Origin: an uncultured Sinobacteraceae bacterium
Lineage (GTDB): Bacteria > Pseudomonadota > Gammaproteobacteria > Steroidobacterales > Steroidobacteraceae
Assembly (NCBI GenBank): GCA_937902995.1
Contig: CALEKY010000112.1
Coordinates: 1 to 18,282 of the forward strand
DNA: 18,282 nt
Direction of reading: 5' to 3'
Under the pieces are notes generated by a model. That model searched no databases and was not told the origin of the DNA. It saw only the letters and a list, made by a program, of their open reading frames with translations. The position numbers and the translations under genes are program-made. Positions 1 through 7,469 of this stretch are shown here, piece after piece; position 1 is the stretch's first letter; the number at the start of each line of letters is the position of its first letter.

Positions 1-33
1 GACTCGTGACTCGTGACTCGTGACTCGTGACTC
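1..33. repeat. Heptanucleotide tandem repeat, GACTCGT type
   Basis: The window opens inside a perfect 7-bp tandem array, GACTCGT repeated four times plus GACTC. The left edge is cut by the window, so the array may be longer. It belongs to the same family of 7-bp intergenic repeats as those at 176-203, 13057-13084 and 18144-18178. The stretch between here and the NfeD gene (34-193) holds no gene that I can support. Confidence 0.9.
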
Positions 34-120
34 CGAGGGTCGGCTTCGCGGCCTTCTTGTCAAGTCTCCCGAAGACGAAACTCCTGACCATTCCAGGCAT
101 TTCTCGGCACGCCGCTCACT

Positions 121-203
121 TTCCCTTTTCCCTTACTGAGTCGGTCACCCGCAGGTGTCATTCGCTTCTTCCCTACGAGTCGCCAGTCACTAGTCACGAA
201 CTC
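121..203. repeat. Composite intergenic repeat: pyrimidine tracts plus degenerate heptads
   Basis: Two pyrimidine tracts (around 121-134 and 163-174) flank a unique spacer. They are followed by four degenerate 7-bp units at 176-203 with core (G/C/T)AGTC. On the minus strand this reads heptads followed by AGGGAAGAAGCG, directly behind the NfeD gene. The same 12-mer (163-174 here) recurs at 7421-7432 behind the histidine kinase gene, so it is a dispersed element. The NfeD stop codon lies inside the heptads. Confidence 0.75.
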
Positions 204-1633
204 TCCTCCGGCCTAACCTCTAGAGTCAGGCCGTCGACTTTGACGATGCGCAGGCGCTGTCCTTCCTTCACCGGGGTCGGCGAAACGGCACGCCACAGCT
301 CGCCGCGCACGCGCACGAACCCCGTACGATCGAACGATTCGACGGCGACGGCGGGTTCGCGCAATAGTTGCGGCGCGCCTGTCTCGACGGGTCGGCGCCG
401 CGAGCGCGCAAAGAACGTTGCCGTGAGCAGCACGATTGCGCCGCCGGCAAGCGCAACACCGCCGATCAATCCGCGCGCAATCCCGAAACCGGGAACGTCC
501 GTGTCGAACAGAATGATCGAGCCGATGACGAACGCTGCGATCCCGCCGAGACCAAGTGCCCCGAAGCTAGGCGTGAATGCTTCGGCAATGATGAGCGCCA
601 GCCCGAGGATCATGAGCGCCAACCCCGCGTAGTTCACGGACAGCACCTGAAAAGCGTACAGCGCAAGCAGTAAGCAGATTGCGCCGACGACCCCCGGCAC
701 GAGTGCGCCAGGGTTGTAGCCTTCCAGTAGCAAACCGTAGACGCCCACGAGCATCAGCAAGTACGCGACATTGGGGTTCGTGATCACCGCGAGCAACTTC
801 GTGCGCCAGTCGGCTTGCACGCGCTCGACGACGAGATCGGCCGTCTTCAACGTTCTCTCGCCGCTTGCCACTTTCACCGTGCGGCCATCGATCTTGTTCA
901 ACAGCTCGACAACGTCGGCAGCGATGATATCGATGACGTTCTGTTCCAACGCCGCCGATGCCGAAAGACTGGCTGCGCTGCGCACGGCGGCTTCCGCCCA
1001 TTCCATGTTACGCCCGCGTAGCTCCGCCAAACCGCGAATGTAGGCAACCGCATCGTTGACGGCTTTGCGCTCCAACGCGGTACCGGGCTCGCTCGCGCGC
1101 TCGCGCTGCGCGGGTGCATTCTTGTCTGCTGGCTCCGAATCTCTCTGTTCGGTCTCGTCCTTCGAGTCGTCGCGCTCGCCCGAATCGGACGGCGCCGGTG
1201 AACCGCCGATCTGCACCGGCGTTGCCGCACCCAGATTCGTCGCAGGCGCCATCGCCGCGATGTGACTCGCATAGAGGAGAAATGTCCCCGCACTGGCCGC
1301 GCGAGCGCCGGACGGTGCGACGTAGCTCGCGACCGGTACCTCGGAGGCGAGAATGGCGCGAATCATGTCACGCATCGAGGTGTCGAGCCCGCCCGGCGTA
1401 TCCATCTGCAGAATGACGAGCTGCACTTTGCGCTCGTTCGCCTCCTCGAGCGTACGACGGAAGAAATCGCTCGTTGCCGGACCGATCGCGTCGTTGATCT
1501 CGAGCAGGATGGCGGTTCTGGCTGGATCCGCCGCCGGCGTTTGCGCACCGATACCTGCGCACACGGCGCCGAACAACGCGATGAGCGCGCCGAGGAAGAA
1601 GGTGCTGTTGACCCGCTGCGTTGGTTTCTTCAT
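194..1633 (-). CDS. NfeD-family membrane-bound serine protease (ClpP class)
   Basis: The 479-residue protein combines an N-terminal signal/anchor, a ClpP-like serine protease domain (about 40-250), five hydrophobic helices (about 285-410) and a C-terminal NfeD OB-fold (about 426-476). The protease core shows MDTPGGL at about 77-83 and the nucleophile region PSGARAASAG, with Ser about 114. A conserved Lys in ERKAVNDAVAYI (about 190) precedes GRNMEWAEAAVRSA. Family members cleave hydrophobic segments of membrane partners, classically stomatin/slipin proteins encoded next door. No slipin gene is in view; the next 193 bases downstream are repeats. A charged, low-complexity linker (about 144-187) separates the catalytic residues, which is common in long bacterial forms. 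ATG at 1633 was chosen over 1666 because it leads straight into the signal segment and has GGA eight bases upstream; the longer form remains possible. Confidence 0.93.
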   Translation of the reverse strand: MKKPTQRVNSTFFLGALIALFGAVCAGIGAQTPAADPARTAILLEINDAIGPATSDFFRRTLEEANERKVQLVILQMDTPGGLDTSMRDMIRAILASEVPVASYVAPSGARAASAGTFLLYASHIAAMAPATNLGAATPVQIGGSPAPSDSGERDDSKDETEQRDSEPADKNAPAQRERASEPGTALERKAVNDAVAYIRGLAELRGRNMEWAEAAVRSAASLSASAALEQNVIDIIAADVVELLNKIDGRTVKVASGERTLKTADLVVERVQADWRTKLLAVITNPNVAYLLMLVGVYGLLLEGYNPGALVPGVVGAICLLLALYAFQVLSVNYAGLALMILGLALIIAEAFTPSFGALGLGGIAAFVIGSIILFDTDVPGFGIARGLIGGVALAGGAIVLLTATFFARSRRRPVETGAPQLLREPAVAVESFDRTGFVRVRGELWRAVSPTPVKEGQRLRIVKVDGLTLEVRPEESS

Positions 1634-1752
1634 CTGCGTGATCCGTACGTCGAGCAGACGTTGCATGGCCTGCCCGCGCCAGCGCTGTCGGCAATGGCGG
1701 TACGAATACGGTCGCAGAGAACGCTTCGGAAAACCAGTAGGGTTGATACCAT

Positions 1753-1781
1753 TCGGGCCCGGCTCGCTCGGCCGGGCCCGA
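1753..1781 (-). terminator. Hairpin behind the beta-propeller gene
   Basis: A perfect 11-bp inverted repeat (TCGGGCCCGGC and its complement) with a 7-base loop lies 18 bases past the stop of the propeller gene and about 120 bases before the NfeD start. No clear U-tract follows on the minus strand, so it is either a weak intrinsic terminator or an RNA 3'-end stabiliser. It argues against simple read-through from the propeller gene into the NfeD gene. Confidence 0.6.
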
Positions 1782-1798
1782 GATTCGCTCAGTTCACG

Positions 1799-3811
1799 TC
1801 AGGGCTGCGCGATCGCATCCCAGAACTGAGTCACGTAGGTTTCGCCGTTGACCCCGAACACCGCATCGCCGTGCAGGATCGCGCGCCGCGGAGATGCGTA
1901 CGGAGGGGGCATTCCGGGACTGCTCGACTCTTCGGTCTTGAGCACGCCTTGCAGCTCGAGCTGCGGAGCGTCGCCGCTGCGGGAAATCTCGAGCAAGTGA
2001 AAGCCCGAGTACGTCCAGTGAAAGAGATTCGGCACCGTCGGATGCGGCGTCGCGTATACGTCGATCGGCAATCCGATGCGAACGCTCGTCTCTTGACCGG
2101 GCTGCGCCAGAACAGTCAGCGCATGAGGATCGTTCACGGCCTCGCTCGCAGAACCGTTCTCGCCGAATACGTACACGCCTAGCGATTGCGGTTGCGAGGT
2201 CAGCGTGACGTCGAAGAGCTCGACCTTCACGCCTGCGTTCAATCCGCCAGGACTGAGCTCGTGACCGATCGAGAGCAGTAGCTTGGACGTACCGAGCTCG
2301 AGAGGCTGCAGAAAAGAGGAGAACCCGGGGATCTGCAGTTCGCCCGCTATGAACGGCTCGAACGGATCGCCGAAATCGATGACGTACAGCGGATCCGTGA
2401 AGCGTGCCGTCACTACGTACGCACGATCCTCGAAGAAGCGAACGGCGTGCACTTGCTCGCCCGGCTTGCCGATCGGCGCGCGATTGCGCATGTTCGGAAG
2501 GGTTGCTACGAGCTCGAGCTGTCCATCCATCGTTTCCTTGAACACACCGAGTCGATGGATCGGATTTCCCAATAAGGCATCCTCCGTCGTCACGATGCGC
2601 AGGTAGCCATGGCGCTCATCCATGAAATACGCCGCGTTCTGCCAGGGCAATTGTCCGGCGAACACGCCGCTCGCCCGATATTCGATCGTGCCGTCGTCCA
2701 AGGCGAACTTGTGAAGCACGGTGAAATGCCCCTGCTCGGGAATGCCCGGCTGGCTGGGGAAGATCGTGGCGCCGACGTACAAGCTTTCGTGCGACACGTA
2801 GAGGCCGTTGACGTTCGTGCTCACGCAAGCGACATCGTGAATGCGACGTTCGCGCAGATCGATGCTCGTGATCACGAGCAGGTCCGTGTACGCCTCCTCG
2901 GACTCGAGATCCGCTGCAATTACGCAATCGCCGGCAGCGGCGAGCTGCTGAGCTGCACCGCTGTTCACGCGAAACGTCGGCAGAAGCTGTTCAGCTCCGG
3001 CGCCACGAATGCGTCGTTCGTTCTCGCGTTTCGCCTCCTTCGTCCCAGCGGGCCAAGTAAGGCTAGGCAGGCGCGGCCGGTAGCTACTCACGAGATACAG
3101 AATGTCGCCGATTTTCCGGCTGCCTCGCAGCCAACCTTCGAGCTCGATCTCCCAAGCTTGCGAGACGTTGTAGGGATCGCGTACGTCGAGCAGTTGCACC
3201 TTCGTCCGGTCGGGCTGTACGACCAGCGTCACCGCTTGCGGCTGCGGGAGCGACCAGCCGGAGAAGTCTTGCGTCACCGCAACGATGAACTCGGCAGCGC
3301 CCTCCTCGTTCTGGAGCTGGTAGACGACCGGATCGGCGCTCTGATCGCCCGCAATTTCGAACTCCGCGGTCACTTCGAGCGTGGCAGAGTCGGGATGCGT
3401 CCTGGCGATCTTGAGCACGTTGCGCGTCATGCCCGGTTTTGCAGGCACGCTCTCCGGCCGTACGGCGAAAATATGGCGGCCGTCGTACTTGACCGGATCC
3501 GGCTCGTCGACGCCCTCCACCTGGATGGTTGTGACGGTATACGGCGCCGAGCCAGCGAGATCCGGCGCGGTGACGCCGGCGATGAAGGGTACCGATACCT
3601 CGCTCAACGACAGCCGGATGCCGTTTCGCAGCGGATGCAGCAAGCGCTCCGGATCCGTTACGGATACGAGCGCTCCTTCGCGCGGCGCCGCCAGCCGCAG
3701 GTCGGAGTAATCCGTGTCGAGGGGCTCTTCGGTGCGAGAATCGGTGCCGCTGCCGCAACCCGCTAGTACACACGCGAGTCCGAACAATGCGGTTCGAATC
3801 GAAGGATTCAT
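1799..3811 (-). CDS. Secreted beta-propeller domain lipoprotein (PF09826-like)
   Basis: The 670-residue protein starts with a lipoprotein signal peptide: a hydrophobic stretch, then LAGC with the lipidated Cys at 19. A polar linker and a short N-terminal domain follow. From about residue 190 to the end it has propeller-like repeats of the secreted beta-propeller family, for example VQLLDVRDPYNVSQAWEIEL, then GDILYLVSS, HAVRFFEDRAYVVT, LYVIDFGDPFEPFIAGEL and the terminal ILHGDAVFGVNG. The role in this family is unknown; a surface or periplasmic binding scaffold is inference. ATG at 3811 has a good Shine-Dalgarno (GGGAG, about 6 bases upstream). The gene is divergent from the MipA operon and ends in a hairpin, so it is probably monocistronic. 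Confidence 0.88.
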   Translation of the reverse strand: MNPSIRTALFGLACVLAGCGSGTDSRTEEPLDTDYSDLRLAAPREGALVSVTDPERLLHPLRNGIRLSLSEVSVPFIAGVTAPDLAGSAPYTVTTIQVEGVDEPDPVKYDGRHIFAVRPESVPAKPGMTRNVLKIARTHPDSATLEVTAEFEIAGDQSADPVVYQLQNEEGAAEFIVAVTQDFSGWSLPQPQAVTLVVQPDRTKVQLLDVRDPYNVSQAWEIELEGWLRGSRKIGDILYLVSSYRPRLPSLTWPAGTKEAKRENERRIRGAGAEQLLPTFRVNSGAAQQLAAAGDCVIAADLESEEAYTDLLVITSIDLRERRIHDVACVSTNVNGLYVSHESLYVGATIFPSQPGIPEQGHFTVLHKFALDDGTIEYRASGVFAGQLPWQNAAYFMDERHGYLRIVTTEDALLGNPIHRLGVFKETMDGQLELVATLPNMRNRAPIGKPGEQVHAVRFFEDRAYVVTARFTDPLYVIDFGDPFEPFIAGELQIPGFSSFLQPLELGTSKLLLSIGHELSPGGLNAGVKVELFDVTLTSQPQSLGVYVFGENGSASEAVNDPHALTVLAQPGQETSVRIGLPIDVYATPHPTVPNLFHWTYSGFHLLEISRSGDAPQLELQGVLKTEESSSPGMPPPYASPRRAILHGDAVFGVNGETYVTQFWDAIAQP

Positions 3812-3970
3812 GACAATCTCCCACTGGTTTTGGCGATACGCACACGCGTATCCTTTCTTCCAGCGGGAACGCTAGGCGCGGCACCGACGGGAAATCTGTC
3901 GCGGCTTTGTAAGCCCTGTCGCAAACCATGTTGGGTTGGGGTGCGGCGCCCACAGTCTGGCAATAGGCCC

Positions 3971-4006
3971 GTACATTTCCGTAACAAATCGCAACGAAAC
4001 CTCAAC
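3971..4006 (+). promoter_or_regulatory. 10-bp-phased direct repeats, candidate OmpR/RstA-type operator
   Basis: Similar hexamers start at exact 10-base intervals: GTACAT at 3971, GTAACA at 3981, GCAACG at 3991 and a weaker CTCAAC at 4001. OmpR-family regulators bind tandem direct repeats spaced one helical turn apart. As I recall it, the E. coli RstA box (TACATNTNGTTACA) resembles the first two boxes. The site lies 70-100 bases upstream of mipA, in an operon that encodes an RstA/OmpR-like regulator, so autoregulation is a natural reading. No convincing -35/-10 pair stands out downstream, which is usual for activated promoters. Confidence 0.55.
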
Positions 4007-4012
4007 GATCGA

Positions 4013-4036
4013 CGCATTGGGCTTTGGAACAATGCG
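4013..4036. promoter_or_regulatory. Inverted repeat 7-10-7 upstream of the mipA-like gene
   Basis: CGCATTG at 4013-4019 is perfectly complementary to CAATGCG at 4030-4036, with 10 bases between. It lies just downstream of the phased direct repeats and about 38 bases before the start codon. It could be a second operator or a small leader hairpin; the sequence does not decide. Confidence 0.3.
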
Positions 4037-4073
4037 GTACGACCTACAAAACCGCGATCAAAGGGCGCCTGCC

Positions 4074-4919
4074 ATGTCTCGATGGATGTTTGAGCTCGCG
4101 ATTGCGCTCGTGCTGCTCGCCCCGGCGCCCCTGCTCGCAGGCGCGCCCTGCACTGCGCCGTCTGCCGATTGCGTTGCAGTCGGAGAATGGGATCTGAGCG
4201 TTGCGATCGGCATCGGCGAACGATCCAACCCCATTGCGGGGAACGACGACATCCCGCTCTTCGTGATCCCGCAACTCAGCTTCTACGGCAAGCGCTTTTT
4301 TCTCGACAATCTCGAATTCGGCTACACGTTGATCGAAACCGAATCGCATACGCTGAACTTGATCGCGACGCCCGGCTACGATCGCGTGTTCTTTTTTCGC
4401 AACGATCCGCAGAATTTCTTCGTCCCGGGCGTTGGCTTGGTGAGCGCGCCGGGCGAAGCAGACGTAAGCGAGGAAATGACCCGAGTCGAGATCGCGGCAC
4501 GACGTGCCAGAAGCACGACGTACTTCACGGGAACGGAGTGGCTTTTCGAGCTTGGGCGCTCGGTCGGGCAGCTCAGTGCGCTGTACGAGGCCACCGGCCG
4601 GCACAAGGGCTACGAAGTGCGTGGCGCATTCGCGGTTCCGCTCGTGCAAGCCACGGCTTCGCTCGTATTGAGTGCAGGATTCACCTGGAAGAGCTCGCAG
4701 GTCGTCGACTATTACTATGGCATCGACGGTTACTACGAGCCGGGCGATGCTTTCAACCCGTTCGTCAAGCTGGGTTTCTCGCAGCCCATCAGCGAACGCT
4801 GCTCGTTCACGGCGTTCGTACACTACGAGCGTCTCGGTTCGTCGATCGCCGATAGTCCGCTCGTCACCGAAGATGCAGTGACCACGGCGTTCGCTGGTTT
4901 CGTGTGGAGGGTGTTCTGA
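4074..4919 (+). CDS. MipA/OmpV family outer-membrane protein
   Basis: The protein has 281 residues with a Sec signal peptide (hydrophobic FELAIALVLLAPAPLLAG) and a mature beta-barrel of the MipA/OmpV type. The family signature is visible in WDLSVAIGIGERSNPI, the PLFVIPQLSFYGKRFFLDN block and GYTLIETESHTLNLIATPGYDR. The chain ends in a C-terminal Phe, typical of outer-membrane barrels. Family roles include scaffolding of murein-synthesis machinery (E. coli MipA) and porin-like functions; the role here is not determined. ATG at 4074 was preferred over upstream in-frame starts because it begins the signal peptide and has AAGGG about 9 bases upstream. It is the first gene of a four-gene operon; the next gene follows after 3 bases. 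Confidence 0.9.
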   Translation: MSRWMFELAIALVLLAPAPLLAGAPCTAPSADCVAVGEWDLSVAIGIGERSNPIAGNDDIPLFVIPQLSFYGKRFFLDNLEFGYTLIETESHTLNLIATPGYDRVFFFRNDPQNFFVPGVGLVSAPGEADVSEEMTRVEIAARRARSTTYFTGTEWLFELGRSVGQLSALYEATGRHKGYEVRGAFAVPLVQATASLVLSAGFTWKSSQVVDYYYGIDGYYEPGDAFNPFVKLGFSQPISERCSFTAFVHYERLGSSIADSPLVTEDAVTTAFAGFVWRVF

Positions 4920-4922
4920 AAC

Positions 4923-5327
4923 GTGAGAGCGCGGAGCTTCGCCTGGTTGTTGCTCGCAACGATCGTCGGCGCACCCGACGTATCGGCCGCACAAGTGGGC
5001 TCGGCCGTGACGCTCGACGTCAAGCCGCGCGTCTGCACGATCGCTGAAACCGACGAGCTCTGCGAAACGACCGTACGCGCACAGTGGCGATCCGAGCGCG
5101 ACGAATCGCTCTGTCTCGTGATCGTCGGCAGGCCCGAAGTGAAACGCTGCTGGGACAACTATTCCGAAGGCCGTTACAGCATCGAGCTTGCCTTCTCGGA
5201 AGACCTTACCGTGCAGCTCCGCGATCCGAATCTAGAACATGTCCTCGCCTCGGCAGCGATCGCCGTGATTCGGCAGGCCGTGGAATTGCGCCGCAAGCGA
5301 AAACAACCATGGAATATTCTCTACTGA
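4923..5327 (+). CDS. DUF3019 domain periplasmic protein
   Basis: This is a small 134-residue exported protein with a signal peptide ending near residue 22 (DVSAA). The rest matches the DUF3019 pattern: LDVKPRVCTI near the start, paired cysteines (37, 46, 63, 75), a CWDNYSEG stretch and a basic tail with a terminal PWNILY. Four cysteines in an exported protein suggest two disulfides. The function of DUF3019 is unknown. From memory, the family is found next to MipA/OmpV proteins and OmpR-type two-component genes in Shewanella-like bacteria, as here. The start is GTG, three bases after the mipA-like stop, with GGAGGG 11 bases upstream, so translational coupling is likely. It may be a ligand-sensing or accessory partner of the barrel or the kinase, but that is inference. 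Confidence 0.85.
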   Translation: MRARSFAWLLLATIVGAPDVSAAQVGSAVTLDVKPRVCTIAETDELCETTVRAQWRSERDESLCLVIVGRPEVKRCWDNYSEGRYSIELAFSEDLTVQLRDPNLEHVLASAAIAVIRQAVELRRKRKQPWNILY

Positions 5328-5330
5328 TGG

Positions 5331-5393
5331 CGGTGCGAAGCGGCCTTGCGGGGCGTGCCCGCTGGTCCAAACCGTACGATCTCATCCGCACCG
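5331..5393 (+). promoter_or_regulatory. Possible RNA structure between the DUF3019 gene and the response regulator gene
   Basis: The 74-base gap has outer complementary arms CGGTGCG (5331-5337) and CGCACCG (5387-5393), with an inner AGCGG/CCGCT pair. The response regulator that follows has no clear Shine-Dalgarno. The structure could set the ratio between the envelope proteins and the two-component genes, as an attenuator or processing site. Support is weak. Confidence 0.25.
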
Positions 5394-5401
5394 TTTAACC
5401 G

Positions 5402-6094
5402 ATGAGCAATCCATCGATACTTCTCGTCGAAGACGACCTGCGGTTGTCCGAGCTCGTACGGACCTATCTGCAGAACAACGGATTTCAGGTGCTCGTCGAG
5501 CATCGCGGCGATCGCGCGCTGGAGCGCCTGCAGCGCGAGAAGCCCGACTTGCTGATCCTCGATCTCGGGTTGCCGGGTCAGGACGGCTTCTCGGTCTGCA
5601 AAGAAGTCCGCACGCAGTCGAATCTGCCGATTCTGATTCTCACCGCGCGCGACAGCGACATCGACCATGTCGTCGGGCTCGAGATCGGCGCCGACGACTA
5701 CGTCGTCAAACCCGTCGAGCCTCGCGTGCTCGTTGCGCGCATCCATGCGCTGCTGCGGCGCGGGCGCGCCACCTCCATGCCCGAGCGCAAGCCGCTGCGT
5801 TTCGGCGCGCTGACCATCAACCCGGCAGCGCGAGCCGTGACGCTCGACGGCCGAGAGATTTCTCTTTCGAGCAATGAGTTCGAGCTGCTGTATTTCCTCG
5901 CCGCCCATGCAGGCGAAATTCAGTCCCGCGAAACCTTGTACCTGCAGCTCTACAAGCGTGAATACGACGGGCTCGACCGTTCGCTGGACGTGCGCATCTC
6001 GCATTTGCGCAAGAAGCTCGGCGACGACGGCTCACCCGGCAAGATCAAGACCGTCTGGGGCCACGGCTATCTGTTCGTTCCCGACGCCTGGTGA
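5402..6094 (+). CDS. OmpR/RstA-family response regulator
   Basis: The 230-residue protein has a receiver domain (about 5-120) and an OmpR-type winged-helix DNA-binding domain (about 133-228). Receiver landmarks are the acidic pocket D11/D12, phosphoacceptor D54 in LILDLGLPG, T81 in LILTARD and K103 in DDYVVKPVEP. The effector domain ends in the classic SLDVRISHLRKKLGDDG...IKTVWGHGYLFV. It accepts phosphate from the downstream kinase and binds DNA tandem repeats. The likely target is the phased box set at 3971-4006 in front of its own operon (inference). Its last bases overlap the kinase start by four (GTGA). Confidence 0.95.
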   Translation: MSNPSILLVEDDLRLSELVRTYLQNNGFQVLVEHRGDRALERLQREKPDLLILDLGLPGQDGFSVCKEVRTQSNLPILILTARDSDIDHVVGLEIGADDYVVKPVEPRVLVARIHALLRRGRATSMPERKPLRFGALTINPAARAVTLDGREISLSSNEFELLYFLAAHAGEIQSRETLYLQLYKREYDGLDRSLDVRISHLRKKLGDDGSPGKIKTVWGHGYLFVPDAW

Positions 6095-7413
6095 GCATGG
6101 TCCGCCACTTCCTCACGCTCTACGCGCTCATCGTGGCGACGCTCGCGGGCGTGAGCTGGGGCCAGGATCAGCTCATTCGCGTATACGAGCGCCGCTATGG
6201 TGCCGCCGTCGAGGATCCCGAGCGGCAGGCTTTGTTCGCGATCGCCACTGCGCGGCTTGCCGAGATTCCCGCGGAACAACGCAGCGAAGCGGTAGGTGCA
6301 TTGGCAGAACGCACGGGCATCGACCTCGAGCTGTTGGAGCTGCAGGACATTGCCGGCGAGAGCACGCTGCTCCAACTTGCGTCAGGACATCATGCAGTCA
6401 TGACCGGCGCGAACGGCCAGACCTGGGTCCTCCACAAGCTTGCCGATGCGGATCAGGTACTCGCGTTCAAGTACGCTCCGGTCGACACCGGCCGTACACC
6501 GCTCGAGTGGGCTCTCGTACTCGTGTTCTACGCGGCGATTGCGCTCGTCATCATGCTCTGGCTGTGGCCGCTGCAGCGCGACTTGCGCGAGCTCGAACGC
6601 TCCACGATGGCGTTCGGCGATCGCAATTGGCGTTTCGTGAGCCGTATAGGTCCGCGTTCCCAGATATACCCGCTTGCGCAGGCGTTTCGCCGCATGGCCG
6701 AGCGTATCGACCGTTTGATCGGTTCGCACAAGGACATGTCGAATGCGATGTCGCACGAAATCAAGACGCCGCTCGCACGCATGCGCTTCGAAATCGAAAT
6801 GGCACGCACGGAAACGGACCGAGACAAGCTCGGCGAGCACCTGGACAATCTGAATCGCGATATCGCGGAGCTGAATTCGTTCGTCACGGCGACGCTCGAA
6901 TACGCCATCCTCGAGCGCGCCGAAATGGCGCTGAACCTCGCCGAGCACGACTTCACGCAGATTCTCCCGGCGATCGCCGAATCCGTGCGCCGTAACGCGC
7001 TCACGACGCTCGCCATCGACGTCGAGATCGTCCCCGAAGCGACGAACGTCGTCTGCGATGCGCATCTCATGGAAACGGTCGTGCGCAACCTGTTACACAA
7101 CGCCTTGCGTCACGCAGATCGAAAAGTTTGCCTGTCGTTCGAGATGACCCCGAAAGAGTACGTGCTGCGCGTCGATGACGATGGTCCGGGCATCGCGCCC
7201 GCGGACCGCCAACGGGTCTTCGAATCGTTCGTCCAGCTCGAGCAACGTTCCGGAACGAAGACCGGCTTCGGCCTCGGCCTCGCCATCGTCAAGCGCGCCA
7301 TCGAATGGCACAACGGCAGTGTCGCCGTCGCCGCTTCGCATCTGGGCGGCGCGCAATTCGAGGTGCGCTGGCCGCGTTCTCTGAAATCAGGGAATGAGGG
7401 ACGAAGGGAATAA
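6091..7413 (+). CDS. Sensor histidine kinase, RstB-like
   Basis: This is a 440-residue inner-membrane kinase. TM1 lies at about 7-24, a periplasmic sensor region at about 25-138, TM2 at about 139-160, a HAMP-like linker at about 160-213, and the dimerisation helix has phosphoacceptor H222 in MSHEIKTPLAR. The ATPase domain shows the N box (VVRNLLHNALRHA, N333/N337), the D box (DDDGPGI, about 362-368) and the G2 box (GFGLGLAIV, about 392-400). GTG at 6091 gives the four-base GTGA overlap with the regulator gene; ATG at 6097 is an alternative. The signal is unknown, and the MipA/DUF3019 partners suggest an envelope cue. The final codons and the stop lie in a purine-rich repeat tract, so the tail after about residue 430 may not be conserved. 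Confidence 0.94.
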   Translation: MSMVRHFLTLYALIVATLAGVSWGQDQLIRVYERRYGAAVEDPERQALFAIATARLAEIPAEQRSEAVGALAERTGIDLELLELQDIAGESTLLQLASGHHAVMTGANGQTWVLHKLADADQVLAFKYAPVDTGRTPLEWALVLVFYAAIALVIMLWLWPLQRDLRELERSTMAFGDRNWRFVSRIGPRSQIYPLAQAFRRMAERIDRLIGSHKDMSNAMSHEIKTPLARMRFEIEMARTETDRDKLGEHLDNLNRDIAELNSFVTATLEYAILERAEMALNLAEHDFTQILPAIAESVRRNALTTLAIDVEIVPEATNVVCDAHLMETVVRNLLHNALRHADRKVCLSFEMTPKEYVLRVDDDGPGIAPADRQRVFESFVQLEQRSGTKTGFGLGLAIVKRAIEWHNGSVAVAASHLGGAQFEVRWPRSLKSGNEGRRE

Positions 7414-7430
7414 AAGAATAAGGGAAGAAG
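7389..7430 (+). repeat. Purine-rich GGGAAT/GGGAAGAAG repeat tract at the kinase 3' end
   Basis: A nearly all-purine tract has degenerate GGGAATGA, GGGACGAA and GGGAATAA units and ends in AGGGAAGAAG. Its last 12 bases with the following CG (7421-7432) are identical to the element behind the NfeD gene (163-174, minus). The histidine kinase stop codon (7411-7413) lies within it. It leads directly into the 24-bp palindrome. Confidence 0.7.
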
Positions 7431-7432
7431 CG

Positions 7433-7456
7433 CGCGGAGCGCAGCTGCGCTCCGCG
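7433..7456. terminator. 24-bp perfect palindrome between convergent genes
   Basis: A perfect palindrome (half-site CGCGGAGCGCAG) lies between the histidine kinase (plus) and the TonB receptor (minus), which converge here. On the minus strand it is followed by a pyrimidine-rich run (CTTCTTCCCTTATTC), so it should act as a terminator for the receptor gene. For the kinase gene it is a hairpin without a good U-tract. Confidence 0.65.
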
Positions 7457-7469
7457 GCTCCAGCCCTTC

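Noticed and set aside
1..33. Possible CRISPR array or integration site in the tandem repeats
   Set aside because: Units are 7 bp, contiguous and without spacers; no cas or integrase gene is nearby.
27..632. A 201-codon plus-strand frame over the start of the window
   Set aside because: It runs through tandem repeats and then antisense to the NfeD domain; the composition is not protein-like.
2609..3766. A 385-codon plus-strand frame opposite the beta-propeller gene
   Set aside because: It is antisense to a well-supported lipoprotein gene and has no recognisable domain.
3830..4093. Small plus-strand frame in the gap before the MipA-like gene
   Set aside because: It has no Shine-Dalgarno, runs through the phased operator and overlaps the MipA start in another frame.
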